Shown here one piece after another: positions 34,793 to 42,501 of a stretch of 64,000 bases of DNA. Origin of the DNA: Flavobacteriaceae bacterium NBU2977 (GTDB taxonomy: Bacteria; Bacteroidota; Bacteroidia; Flavobacteriales; Flavobacteriaceae); the NCBI GenBank assembly GCA_019931105.1, contig JAIOUW010000004.1:124001-188000 (forward strand), in the 5' to 3' direction. Both the position numbers and the translations under genes were made by a program. Every line of letters begins with the position of its first letter. Position 1 is the first letter of the stretch. The notes beneath the pieces were generated by a model. The model saw only the letters and a list, made by a program, of their open reading frames with translations. It had not been told where the DNA came from and did no database searches.

Positions 34793-34979
34793 GATTTTGT
34801 GGGATTTTGATTTTCAATGCGGATAGTTATAGGGAAAGGAGCGGCCAATCCCTCCGCGGTCACGAAGTTAACTCCACATATTGGGGTTGTTATGCTTGAA
34901 ATAAGTAAATGCAGCTTTTTTGCGTTTTCAATGTGGAGCGGTGTAGCTAAAGACACAGCCTTCACCTCCGCGGTCACAT

Positions 34980-35355
34980 AAAAGACTAACTTTAAGTTTA
35001 TATATTTTATGGATAGCCCAATATATACAATAAAGGGGTTCATGGGGCCCTACCCTTTTTTGAAGGCATTATTGTAAAATTATTAGCCAAGCTGGAATAC
35101 TTTTATTTTGGGTTAGCGTTTTTTTGATTAAGCGCGTACTTGCATAAACAACCCCATAATAATGCAAATTTGAATGAGGTTCATAGGATTATCTCATGTG
35201 AACTATCGGTTCTAAAGGATTAGATGCGCCCGAACCTCAAGCACAAGTATTTTTTAGCAATATATTCTTAATTTGCATGAATAATGCTCAAAACTAAAAA
35301 GTTAAACTAAACACTTTGATCAAACAACCACCCTTCTAAAATCAAAATTAGATCC
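34980..35355. other. AT-rich gap with no recognised gene
   Basis: About 375 bases between the last tRNA-end repeat and the small membrane-protein gene. No ORF with family resemblance and no tRNA-like cloverleaf was found. A weak hairpin with a T-run (AAAGGG 35032-35037 / CCCTTT 35053-35058) may end transcripts from the repeat side. Confidence 0.5.
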
Positions 35356-35694
35356 ATGGATGACAAAGCAAAATTTGTTTATGAAAATCTAGAAAAGAAA
35401 TCGAACGCAATATCCGGATTCGTAATTCTTCAAAGTTTAGCTCTTGCATATCAATTTTCAAAAGCTGATTTCATCCTAAAAATCAAGGAAATAAACTTTG
35501 TCAACTATATCATAATCGGACGCGTAATACTTCTAGTCTTTGCCATCATCTCGATTATTTTGATTAATAAAAAAATGAATCGAAACATTGGGAATTTAAA
35601 AGATGAGGTTTTTTCAACGCAATCAAACTTGGTTAAAATCTGCCTTATCCTATTTTTTGGGGTAATCCCAATTTATGTGCTGTTTCATTCTTGA
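35356..35694 (+). CDS. Small membrane protein, function unknown
   Basis: 112 residues, AT-rich codons. Three hydrophobic segments: about 18-35 (SNAISGFVILQSLALAY), 50-70 (YIIIGRVILLVFAIISIIL) and 92-110 (LVKICLILFFGVIPIYVLF). No family recognised. It stands alone in the accessory segment on the strand opposite to the toxin-like cluster. The hydrophobic pattern and in-frame ATG suggest a real gene, but this is not certain. Confidence 0.5.
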   Translation: MDDKAKFVYENLEKKSNAISGFVILQSLALAYQFSKADFILKIKEINFVNYIIIGRVILLVFAIISIILINKKMNRNIGNLKDEVFSTQSNLVKICLILFFGVIPIYVLFHS

Positions 35695-35848
35695 CCGAAC
35701 TGCAAAAAGGAGTAGTAAAGGCTAAAAAAGTTTCAGATAAGCTTATGTTTATGGAAGCTTTGCTTTAAGGGATTCTTATACCACTCTTATTTTGTACAAA
35801 CTTTTTGATTAGCCATCCCACAATCTTCAAAGAAACCATGCATTTCTG

Positions 35849-37891
35849 TTAGTCTATTTCTAGGCCTTTCCAACCGCCGGGTAAATCGGTTGGAGCTTTA
35901 TCCATTTGGTATGTTTTTAATCTAAGATACCTGTTCCCTTTAAAAAAATAGTTCTTTTCGGAATCAGGATAGTAAAATGACGCACCTATATTTTCATGAA
36001 AAGTATCATCCATTTTCCAACCTCCGGGAAGCGTTTTTGGGGTTTCATATCCATCATCTATTGTTGTCCCTCGAAATCTGACATATTTGTTTCCCTTGAA
36101 AAAATAGGTAAAACCGTTAGTATAAATGGCCGCATCAATACCAGAGGCAAAGTCTGCCGGCAGCCCTTTCCATCCTCCAGGGAGGTCCAGGGGATATTTT
36201 GCATCAACAACGTACCCTTTTCCAGATTGGCTGTTCGTTTCTTGATTTTCGGCAAGTTCTTCACGATTTTCTTCCCAATCCATGGTATTTGATTGAGGGG
36301 TAAATCGCACATATTCATGACCCTTGAAAAAATAAATTTGTCCAGTAGGGGGATAAAAGAGCGCTGCGTCAATACCTTCTTGAAAATGATTTGGCAACCC
36401 CTTCCATCCTTTATTAATTTCTCTGGGATAGCCCTTGTCTATTTTTGTTCCCGTAAAGCGAGAATATCTATTTCCAGAAAAAAAATAGGAATGGCCATTG
36501 TGATATATGGCCGCATCAATGATATGTTCCGAACCTTTTTTAGTTGGCGGGTCTGGAATGGTTACTTTAGTTTTATCCTCATCATTGCCATTTCCCCTAT
36601 CATCACCGGTGCCATCATCGCCTTTGCCATCGATAGTACTGCCCCCACCGTTACCTTTTTTATCATCAGTTTTCCTAATATCATCGTCAATGTCATCTCC
36701 GCTCTCATCCCCTTTCCCTCGGCCATCGCCAGTGCCATCATCAACTTTTCCATCTATTGTGCTACCATCTCCGTTTCCTTTTTTATTATCGGTGCTTCCG
36801 ATACCATTTTTATCTTCATTGTCACCTGTGATTACAATATCACCCGTAATGCCGATATCTTCTTTGTTAAATATACAAATGCTTGAAGCTCCAATATTTA
36901 GAAATTCATAGTTTACCCAAGCAAATCCTTCTTCACCCCAATCCGTTCCCCAAGAATTTTTTATGAGCCAAGCTTTTTTAGCATTGTCCCATCCAATTAT
37001 CTGAATTAAATGAAGGGCTGAAGATGGACTATATCCTCCATTATAATTAAAAACTCCTCCAGCATATTTTTTAAACTCATCATTTACAATAATTGTGCTT
37101 GAAACCGCACCATATCGATATAGGGCATATTTAATATGTATGACCATTTCACTTATTTTATCAGCATCATAATCTCCCCAAACACGCTTGAATCCACCTA
37201 TTTTGTAAAACTCAGAATTCTGGTTAACCGGATCCGTACACTGTTTTTTTTCTCTGTCATAATCGCGGTAGTTTTCCTCTTTTGGCAGATAGGCTGTTTT
37301 TAAGAAACCTAGTGCTTGTACTATTGATCCCTTGCCACTGTCACCTGCTTCAGAACAATCTAATACAAACTGTTCAGATAGGTCAAGGTCTTTATTTGAG
37401 GATTTGTCCTCTATTAATATGGCTGTCTCAGCAAGCGAAGTGGCCACAAAGGCCCAATTGCAACCGCAAATACCTTGATTTTTGGGGATTGTGACAACTT
37501 GGTGTTCCCTTAGATCAAAAGACCTTAACTGTTCGATTTCCGTTAATCTTTTACCTGTCACTAGACTAATATCATCTGCAACCAATTTAATTTCTGGTGA
37601 ACCTTCAAGTCCCTTACCCTTGACATGACCGGTAATCCAATCTGTTTTTAATTCATACATGCCCGTGTATCCAACTTGAAAGGTCCAGTTCTCATTTTTT
37701 CCTTTGAGCCGGAGTTCTTTTAAGTCCTGTTTAATTCTGGCCGAAGCACCGGCCTCACGTTTTACATATTCTTTGGCCAATGGAGGCATTTGGGCAATTA
37801 TTTCACCGCTCACAATAATGAACGACATTACAAGCAGTTTTCGAATGAAATCCTCAAATCTTCTAAAATGGTAATTTTTATATGTACTCAT
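35849..37891 (-). CDS. Secreted papain-fold (C1) protein with four hemopexin-like repeats
   Basis: 680 residues: signal peptide (about 18-34, RKLLVMSFIIVSGEIIAQ), pro-like region, C1A papain domain (about 120-345), a Gly/Asp-rich linker (350-450) with a tandem 41-residue repeat, then four hemopexin-type blades (455-680; DAAIYxNGxxYFFKGNxYxRF, LPGGWKGLP). In the papain domain the oxyanion Gln139, His294 (SALHLIQIIGW) and Asn312 (IKNSWGTDWGEEGF) are kept. The motif around the nucleophile reads QGICGCNWAF: Asn145 aligns with the catalytic Cys, and a Cys sits one place earlier (144). It may be inactive or use a shifted Cys. It lies 16 bases after the cytolysin-like gene, in the same cluster. Confidence 0.85.
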   Translation of the reverse strand: MSTYKNYHFRRFEDFIRKLLVMSFIIVSGEIIAQMPPLAKEYVKREAGASARIKQDLKELRLKGKNENWTFQVGYTGMYELKTDWITGHVKGKGLEGSPEIKLVADDISLVTGKRLTEIEQLRSFDLREHQVVTIPKNQGICGCNWAFVATSLAETAILIEDKSSNKDLDLSEQFVLDCSEAGDSGKGSIVQALGFLKTAYLPKEENYRDYDREKKQCTDPVNQNSEFYKIGGFKRVWGDYDADKISEMVIHIKYALYRYGAVSSTIIVNDEFKKYAGGVFNYNGGYSPSSALHLIQIIGWDNAKKAWLIKNSWGTDWGEEGFAWVNYEFLNIGASSICIFNKEDIGITGDIVITGDNEDKNGIGSTDNKKGNGDGSTIDGKVDDGTGDGRGKGDESGDDIDDDIRKTDDKKGNGGGSTIDGKGDDGTGDDRGNGNDEDKTKVTIPDPPTKKGSEHIIDAAIYHNGHSYFFSGNRYSRFTGTKIDKGYPREINKGWKGLPNHFQEGIDAALFYPPTGQIYFFKGHEYVRFTPQSNTMDWEENREELAENQETNSQSGKGYVVDAKYPLDLPGGWKGLPADFASGIDAAIYTNGFTYFFKGNKYVRFRGTTIDDGYETPKTLPGGWKMDDTFHENIGASFYYPDSEKNYFFKGNRYLRLKTYQMDKAPTDLPGGWKGLEID
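36572..36790 (-). repeat. Tandem repeat coding for the Gly/Asp-rich linker
   Basis: Two copies of a 41-codon unit (residues 368-408 and 409-440) share KKGNGxGSTIDGK, DDGTGD and RG. The period is about 123 bases. They form a flexible acidic spacer between the protease fold and the hemopexin blades. Confidence 0.7.
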
Positions 37892-37907
37892 TACTAATTC
37901 AATATTG

Positions 37908-40805
37908 TTAATATGACTGAAGCGTAAAATTGCCCGTGACCTGTAAATCCTTATTATAGGTTGGAATCGAAATTTTTTCTATCCCATCGGATACGTCTGA
38001 AAGAAAGATTTCTTTCGACCCGTTCCAGTGTTCATTGCCAAGTGTTTTTTTATCTACATAGTGCCATTCGATTCGAACGTAGGCACCCTTTAATTCATTT
38101 TTATCTTTAAACTCATGGTTCACCGCTTTGCCAACGATAATGGATTTATGGGTAGTTGCTTGTCCTGCATCGACATCCCAGATCCCTCGTACTTCTTTGA
38201 CCTTTTTTCTATCGTTATTACAAAAAGAGATGTTTATACTTCCGTATAAATCAGCATTTCCTGCTACGCCAATTTCATCAACTGTAAGTTTCCATTTTAG
38301 TTGGTTGGCCGTACAATTTCTTATGGCATACTTCGAAGTTAGGCTGACCTTTGCATTTGATTTATCCTTTAAAAATTTCATGGTGTAAGATACTGGCACC
38401 ACATCCCTATCTGTTTGTGGTGCTGTTTTAATATAGTTGAGAAAATCATTATAGTTACCCGTGATACCGGCAGCTGCTTTGTTCGGGTCGCCACCGGCAA
38501 TGTAAACCTTAACAGTGGAATTTTTAATCACCTCACTTTTGCTCAATTTTGCCTCGATTTCAGCTGTTGTATACCTTCCTGAAAAATAAGTGCTCAAAGC
38601 ATCAATAGATTCATCGGATTCAATACTCATGTACGCACGTCGCCCATAGGTAATGGAGGAAACGTACATTGGCATGGTATTATAGAAATCAATATTTGAT
38701 GGGTCTTTGATCCACTGCTTATAGCTTCCGATATCATCCATGGACATGGTAAAACATTTTTGGGCAAATTCTATGACCAGCCGATGCTTTTTTTTGGTCG
38801 ATGACATGCTCATGCCTGCACTAATGCTATACAAACCCGCATTATAACTGCCTCCAAAACTTAACCGAAACTGTTTTTCACTATAAACCTCATCTTCCTT
38901 ATATGATGAACTGAGATTTGGTATTTGGCCTCGCGGTATACTTCTTAGAATTTTGTTTACATTATCATTGATATGCGATTGCGCCAGGGTATTTGAGATC
39001 GTGGCACTGGCGATTTTTGCCTGTGATACATTGTTGATTTTTATTGTATAGGGATTTCGGGGGAAACTCAATAATTTATACTCACCGGTAGGAATACTTG
39101 TTCCGTCAACAATTGCACCCAGCCATATAACTTCACTAGTTGGATTTAACAAAACCTGTTCTGGGGATACCAGTTTTTCGTCAACGTGCGTTGTAACGCA
39201 CTCGTAATTACCTTCTTCCTTTGGTTCGTCCTTTTTTTCTGTTCTATTCGGTTTTTCTTTGCTCGATTCAGGCAATACAGCTATATCAATACCATCATTA
39301 TTTCCATTGGCAGAACTCTTAAACGGTCTTTTGCGGACGGGCAGCTTCCATAAATCTGCTGGTCTGGCTTCATAAAAGGGCTCGACCTGTGGTAACTCCT
39401 TCAAAGAAAATGAAGCACCTTCCGTGGCGTAACCATGTAAAGCCACCATAGATTGGTCTCCGGAAAAGAGCGTTTGACCTACCAATAGCCCTATAGCTGC
39501 TTGTATTTCATTGTTGTATCCTTTTGGCAGACCTTTGAATAAATCCTTTGTACTACCCGAAGCAACTTTTTTCCAATTATGGAATGCCACAAAAGACTTG
39601 TTTTTTACCAAAATTACATAGGTTTTACCTTCCCCGCCTACGGTAAATGCCGCATCGATGTCGGAATAGAACGACTTGGGAAGGCCTTCCCAATTGCCCG
39701 GGAATGTTCTGGGATATCCCTCGTCCACTTTTCGACCGGTAATTCGTAAATATTGATTTCCTTTAATCAAATAGGTTTTTTTATTCCCGATGTAAAAAGC
39801 TGCATCAATGTCGGCGTGAAATTCTTTAGGTAGGCCCTGCCAATTTCCTGGTAAGGCCAATGGATAACCATTGGCAAGCTTTGGTTCCTTTTTGCCACTC
39901 AAATCAGGTGTATATTTGTAATACTTGTCATCCGCAAAAATATAGGTGCCCATATCGGGAATATAAACTCCCGCATCCGCTGAAATTTTTGAATAATCAG
40001 GCGGGGCAAGGTTATATAGTTTTACGTGCCAATCGTTCATTGAATTTATTCCGCCAAAGGCCACTTGAGAGCGACGGGCGAAACTTAGCCCATCTGATGT
40101 TTCGTTCAACTTATTGCCCAAAGCGGTTACGTAATTATTACCGCTAATTAGAAATGTCCCAATGGGATTTTCAAGCATTGCATCTATTTTTATATTAAAA
40201 GGAGAAGGTAGATTCGCGTTCCACAGATCTTTCACATTTCCGTCCAACACTTGAAGTTTGAAATTCTTGTAGCTCACATATTTGTTGCCTTTTACAAGTA
40301 TGATATGCCCTTCCACTCCATCCTCTCCAGGATAATACATCGCAGCGTCAATATCTTCGGAAAACCCTGAAGGCAAACTTTGCCAACCACCCGGCAACTT
40401 TCTGGGAAAACCTTCCATCACCTTTATACCTTTTAACCTAACATATTGGCTTCCCTTGAAAAAAAAGGTGGTCTCACTGGGGGGGTGGTATACCGCTGCA
40501 TCTATTCCTGAAAGAAAGCTGTCAGGCAACCCTTGCCAACCACCGGGCAGTTTTTTTGGATAGCCGGCCAATAGCACCCGTTCATTATTTATCATTTCGT
40601 ATTTATAGTACTCGCTGCCCCGAAAAAGATAAAGACCAAGCCCAGGAATGTTGACGGCGGCCATCGGTGAAGTTCCGGCAATATTTTCATCTAAACCTTT
40701 TTGTTCGATGGATTTTCCGTAATGTCCTGTCGATGTTTTTTCTAGGGAAAAACACAACATAACAAGGATGGTCAGGTGTACAAGAAAATTCTTCATAAGA
40801 TTCAT
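37908..40805 (-). CDS. Hemopexin-repeat / cholesterol-dependent-cytolysin-like fusion protein
   Basis: 965 residues. Signal peptide about 1-26. Two sets of hemopexin-like blades, about 45-245 and 270-470 (IDAAVYHPPSETTFFFKGSQ, LPGGWQGLP repeated). Charged linker 495-535. Residues about 540-830 match thiol-activated cytolysins in order: WLGAIVDG with NPYTIKINN (domain 1), VYSEKQFRLSF, a first transmembrane-hairpin-type stretch ending HRLVIEFAQKCFTMSMD, then ITYGRRAYMSIES, VKVYIAGGDPNKA and PVSYTMKFLKD. The C-terminal domain (833-965) is a different beta-rich module without the Trp-rich undecapeptide. Predicted secreted pore-forming protein with a repeat-based binding head. It starts two bases after the upstream stop. 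Confidence 0.85.
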   Translation of the reverse strand: MNLMKNFLVHLTILVMLCFSLEKTSTGHYGKSIEQKGLDENIAGTSPMAAVNIPGLGLYLFRGSEYYKYEMINNERVLLAGYPKKLPGGWQGLPDSFLSGIDAAVYHPPSETTFFFKGSQYVRLKGIKVMEGFPRKLPGGWQSLPSGFSEDIDAAMYYPGEDGVEGHIILVKGNKYVSYKNFKLQVLDGNVKDLWNANLPSPFNIKIDAMLENPIGTFLISGNNYVTALGNKLNETSDGLSFARRSQVAFGGINSMNDWHVKLYNLAPPDYSKISADAGVYIPDMGTYIFADDKYYKYTPDLSGKKEPKLANGYPLALPGNWQGLPKEFHADIDAAFYIGNKKTYLIKGNQYLRITGRKVDEGYPRTFPGNWEGLPKSFYSDIDAAFTVGGEGKTYVILVKNKSFVAFHNWKKVASGSTKDLFKGLPKGYNNEIQAAIGLLVGQTLFSGDQSMVALHGYATEGASFSLKELPQVEPFYEARPADLWKLPVRKRPFKSSANGNNDGIDIAVLPESSKEKPNRTEKKDEPKEEGNYECVTTHVDEKLVSPEQVLLNPTSEVIWLGAIVDGTSIPTGEYKLLSFPRNPYTIKINNVSQAKIASATISNTLAQSHINDNVNKILRSIPRGQIPNLSSSYKEDEVYSEKQFRLSFGGSYNAGLYSISAGMSMSSTKKKHRLVIEFAQKCFTMSMDDIGSYKQWIKDPSNIDFYNTMPMYVSSITYGRRAYMSIESDESIDALSTYFSGRYTTAEIEAKLSKSEVIKNSTVKVYIAGGDPNKAAAGITGNYNDFLNYIKTAPQTDRDVVPVSYTMKFLKDKSNAKVSLTSKYAIRNCTANQLKWKLTVDEIGVAGNADLYGSINISFCNNDRKKVKEVRGIWDVDAGQATTHKSIIVGKAVNHEFKDKNELKGAYVRIEWHYVDKKTLGNEHWNGSKEIFLSDVSDGIEKISIPTYNKDLQVTGNFTLQSY

Positions 40806-40807
40806 TA

Positions 40808-41299
40808 TTATTTAAAATAATCTGGGCAGAGGGACTTATGATAGTACATGAGATGACCCCTACCGTTAAAGTTAAAAACGAGGATATATTCTTTACTTTC
40901 ACGAAAAAGCTTTTCGTAAAATGCCAAATCCGATGTTTCGTATACGGGAGGCCCTATATTTATAAATTCCTGACCAGGAATTTGGGTTTTGCCCGATATT
41001 TCAATTGACATGCCTTTTTTATTTGTGGGCACCGTAAGGTTTGAACTGGGCAAATATTGAATGTTTATGACTTCGATGGGCCAAAATTTATCACTCCAAT
41101 ATGTATAGAAATTTGGGTAAAGAGGATTGAAGTTTCCCAGACCTATATAGTTTGGATTTAACGATTTCGCCACTGGCAAACTCCGAAAGGTGACAGTTTT
41201 CTTGGAGGCTCCATTATCACCTGTTTTTGCATTGTTGTCCTGGGCATGCGATGACAATAAAAATAGGATGACGATTAACCCAAAAACAATTTTCTTCAT
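40808..41299 (-). CDS. Small secreted protein, function unknown
   Basis: 163 residues with a clean signal peptide (KKIVFGLIVILFLLSSHAQ, cleavage near residue 20). The mature part is rich in Tyr/Phe/Pro/Asn (NPNYIGLGNFNPLYPNFYTY) and has a single Cys near the C-terminus; no family recognised. Its stop lies two bases before the start of the cytolysin-like gene, so the two are translationally linked. An accessory, chaperone or inhibitor role is only a guess from context. Confidence 0.65.
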   Translation of the reverse strand: MKKIVFGLIVILFLLSSHAQDNNAKTGDNGASKKTVTFRSLPVAKSLNPNYIGLGNFNPLYPNFYTYWSDKFWPIEVINIQYLPSSNLTVPTNKKGMSIEISGKTQIPGQEFINIGPPVYETSDLAFYEKLFRESKEYILVFNFNGRGHLMYYHKSLCPDYFK

Positions 41300-41435
41300 A
41301 GTTCTGAATGCTTGAAGGGGGATCTAGGGGTAAAAACCTAAAAAATAATAGCGATAAGAATACAGTTAAGATGAAATTAAGGCAAAGAATTCCCTCCTTG
41401 TTGTATAAATCGGTCTTTTCTTTGAGAAAGGTAAG

Positions 41436-42281
41436 CTAATCGATTTTCAATATGAGAGGATCGTCAATCCAAACTTCTTTAAAGAAATTGAATTTGTCCA
41501 AATGAAACTTAGTTGGGGCGTGGCCACAATATTTTTTGAAATCTCTTGAAAAATGGGCAATGTCAAAATAGCCATAGTATGCGCCAAGTGATATAAAATC
41601 ATTCTTGTTTTGAGAATTCATTTCTGAAAATAAATAATTGAAACGTATGATTCTGGTATAGACCGATGGGGTAACCCCAACAATTTCTTTGAATTTTTTA
41701 CGGAAGTATCTAATACTTATGTTAAGTTTTGACGCCAAGTCTTGGATTTTTACGCAGCCTTTTGCTTTCAAAATTTTATCTACTGCAATATCTATTATGT
41801 TTGATTCAAATTTTTTGTCATTCAAATGTTCAATTAGACCATTTTCAAAGATTTCTATCCGCTGATTTATTTTCAAATCTTTTCGCAATAGATTGCCGAA
41901 TAGGTCTTGGCTATTCTTGATGACAATCTCAAGGTCCATTACCTCATCTTCCAAAGTTGATACGTCAATTCCAAAAATATGCCAAACGGCCGTAGGTCTG
42001 AGGCAGATTACAAAGGCCTCGAAAAACTTGTCCTTTGAGGTAATATTGGCACTACTGACCTGTTGCCCGGTAAAATACATTTTGGGTAGTTCAATAGTCT
42101 TATTTAAAATATTATTATGAATAGTGAAATCTCCTGAGTGTTTGAAGACTATAAAAGGGTGGCCACTTGGCAGAGACATTTCGCTATATGGCCTTACTCT
42201 TGAATTCGACCCTCCACCTACTACATACATCATTGTTATGTAATGGTCTAACTCTTTCCGGTTAGGCTTATGAACTTCCAT
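41436..42281 (-). CDS. AraC-family transcriptional regulator
   Basis: 281 residues. The N-terminal part (about 1-150) is a sensing domain of the small-protein AraC type. The C-terminal two helix-turn-helices span about 170-270 (IQDLASKLNISIRYFRKKFK, YGYFDIAHFSRDFKKYCGHAPTKF). It is upstream of, and on the same strand as, the secreted-protein cluster with a 136-base gap, which makes it the likely regulator. Effector unknown. Confidence 0.88.
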   Translation of the reverse strand: MEVHKPNRKELDHYITMMYVVGGGSNSRVRPYSEMSLPSGHPFIVFKHSGDFTIHNNILNKTIELPKMYFTGQQVSSANITSKDKFFEAFVICLRPTAVWHIFGIDVSTLEDEVMDLEIVIKNSQDLFGNLLRKDLKINQRIEIFENGLIEHLNDKKFESNIIDIAVDKILKAKGCVKIQDLASKLNISIRYFRKKFKEIVGVTPSVYTRIIRFNYLFSEMNSQNKNDFISLGAYYGYFDIAHFSRDFKKYCGHAPTKFHLDKFNFFKEVWIDDPLILKID

Positions 42282-42501
42282 TATCTATAAGGCCTATTAA
42301 TGAGAAAAAATACAACTAGTTGATTTTGATATATTTAAATATACGCTTTTTGATTTAGTTAATACCAAATGTTGCTGGGTTCAAAAGTTCTATAGAAAAT
42401 TAAATTTTTTTTACCTCTAAACCTTTTAAGAAATTACTGTATAAGATACACCTTAGGGAATTTCGGTAATCAAAAAAGTATAGGCCTGATTGGAACTTAA
42501 A

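Larger units (their letters stand above)
34595..34977 (+). repeat. Four-copy series of the tRNA-Arg 3' end
   Basis: The 20-base string AATCCCTCCGCGGTCACGAA (T-arm 3' strand, acceptor 3' strand, flank) occurs in the tRNA (34595-34614), at 34735-34754 and at 34847-34866. A shorter copy, CCTCCGCGGTCAC, ends at 34977. Spacings are 140, 112 and about 114 bases. Between copies lie a terminator-like hairpin (first two units) and a block TTTTCAAtGCGGA (34699, 34811 and 34925 regions). No tRNA 5' part accompanies the extra copies. Confidence 0.85.
34980..42501. other. Accessory segment downstream of tRNA-Arg
   Basis: Between the tRNA-end repeats and ypdA the DNA is visibly more AT-rich and lacks housekeeping genes. 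It holds a small membrane protein, the hemopexin-papain and hemopexin-cytolysin genes, a small secreted protein and an AraC regulator. Position next to a tRNA with duplicated ends suggests an acquired island, but no integrase and no right-end repeat are visible. Confidence 0.45.

Noticed and set aside
34595-34977. CRISPR-like array
   Set aside because: The repeats match the tRNA 3' end, spacing is 112-140 bases and not uniform, the intervening DNA shares blocks, and there are no cas genes.
34648-35043. 131-residue minus-strand ORF across the tRNA-end repeats
   Set aside because: Its internal similarity (FVTAEG, FIRDRGG) is the antisense translation of the repeated tRNA 3' ends; no start context or family resemblance.
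36293-36911. Plus-strand ORFs of 134 and 197 residues opposite the papain-hemopexin gene
   Set aside because: They are the antisense of the Gly/Asp-rich repeat linker and hemopexin coding region, giving low-complexity Ser/Pro or Ile-rich translations.
37908-40805. MACPF/perforin instead of cytolysin
   Set aside because: The order and content of matches (YGRxxYxxxES, AGGDPNKA, PVSYTMKFLKD) fit thiol-activated cytolysins, and no MACPF signature was seen.
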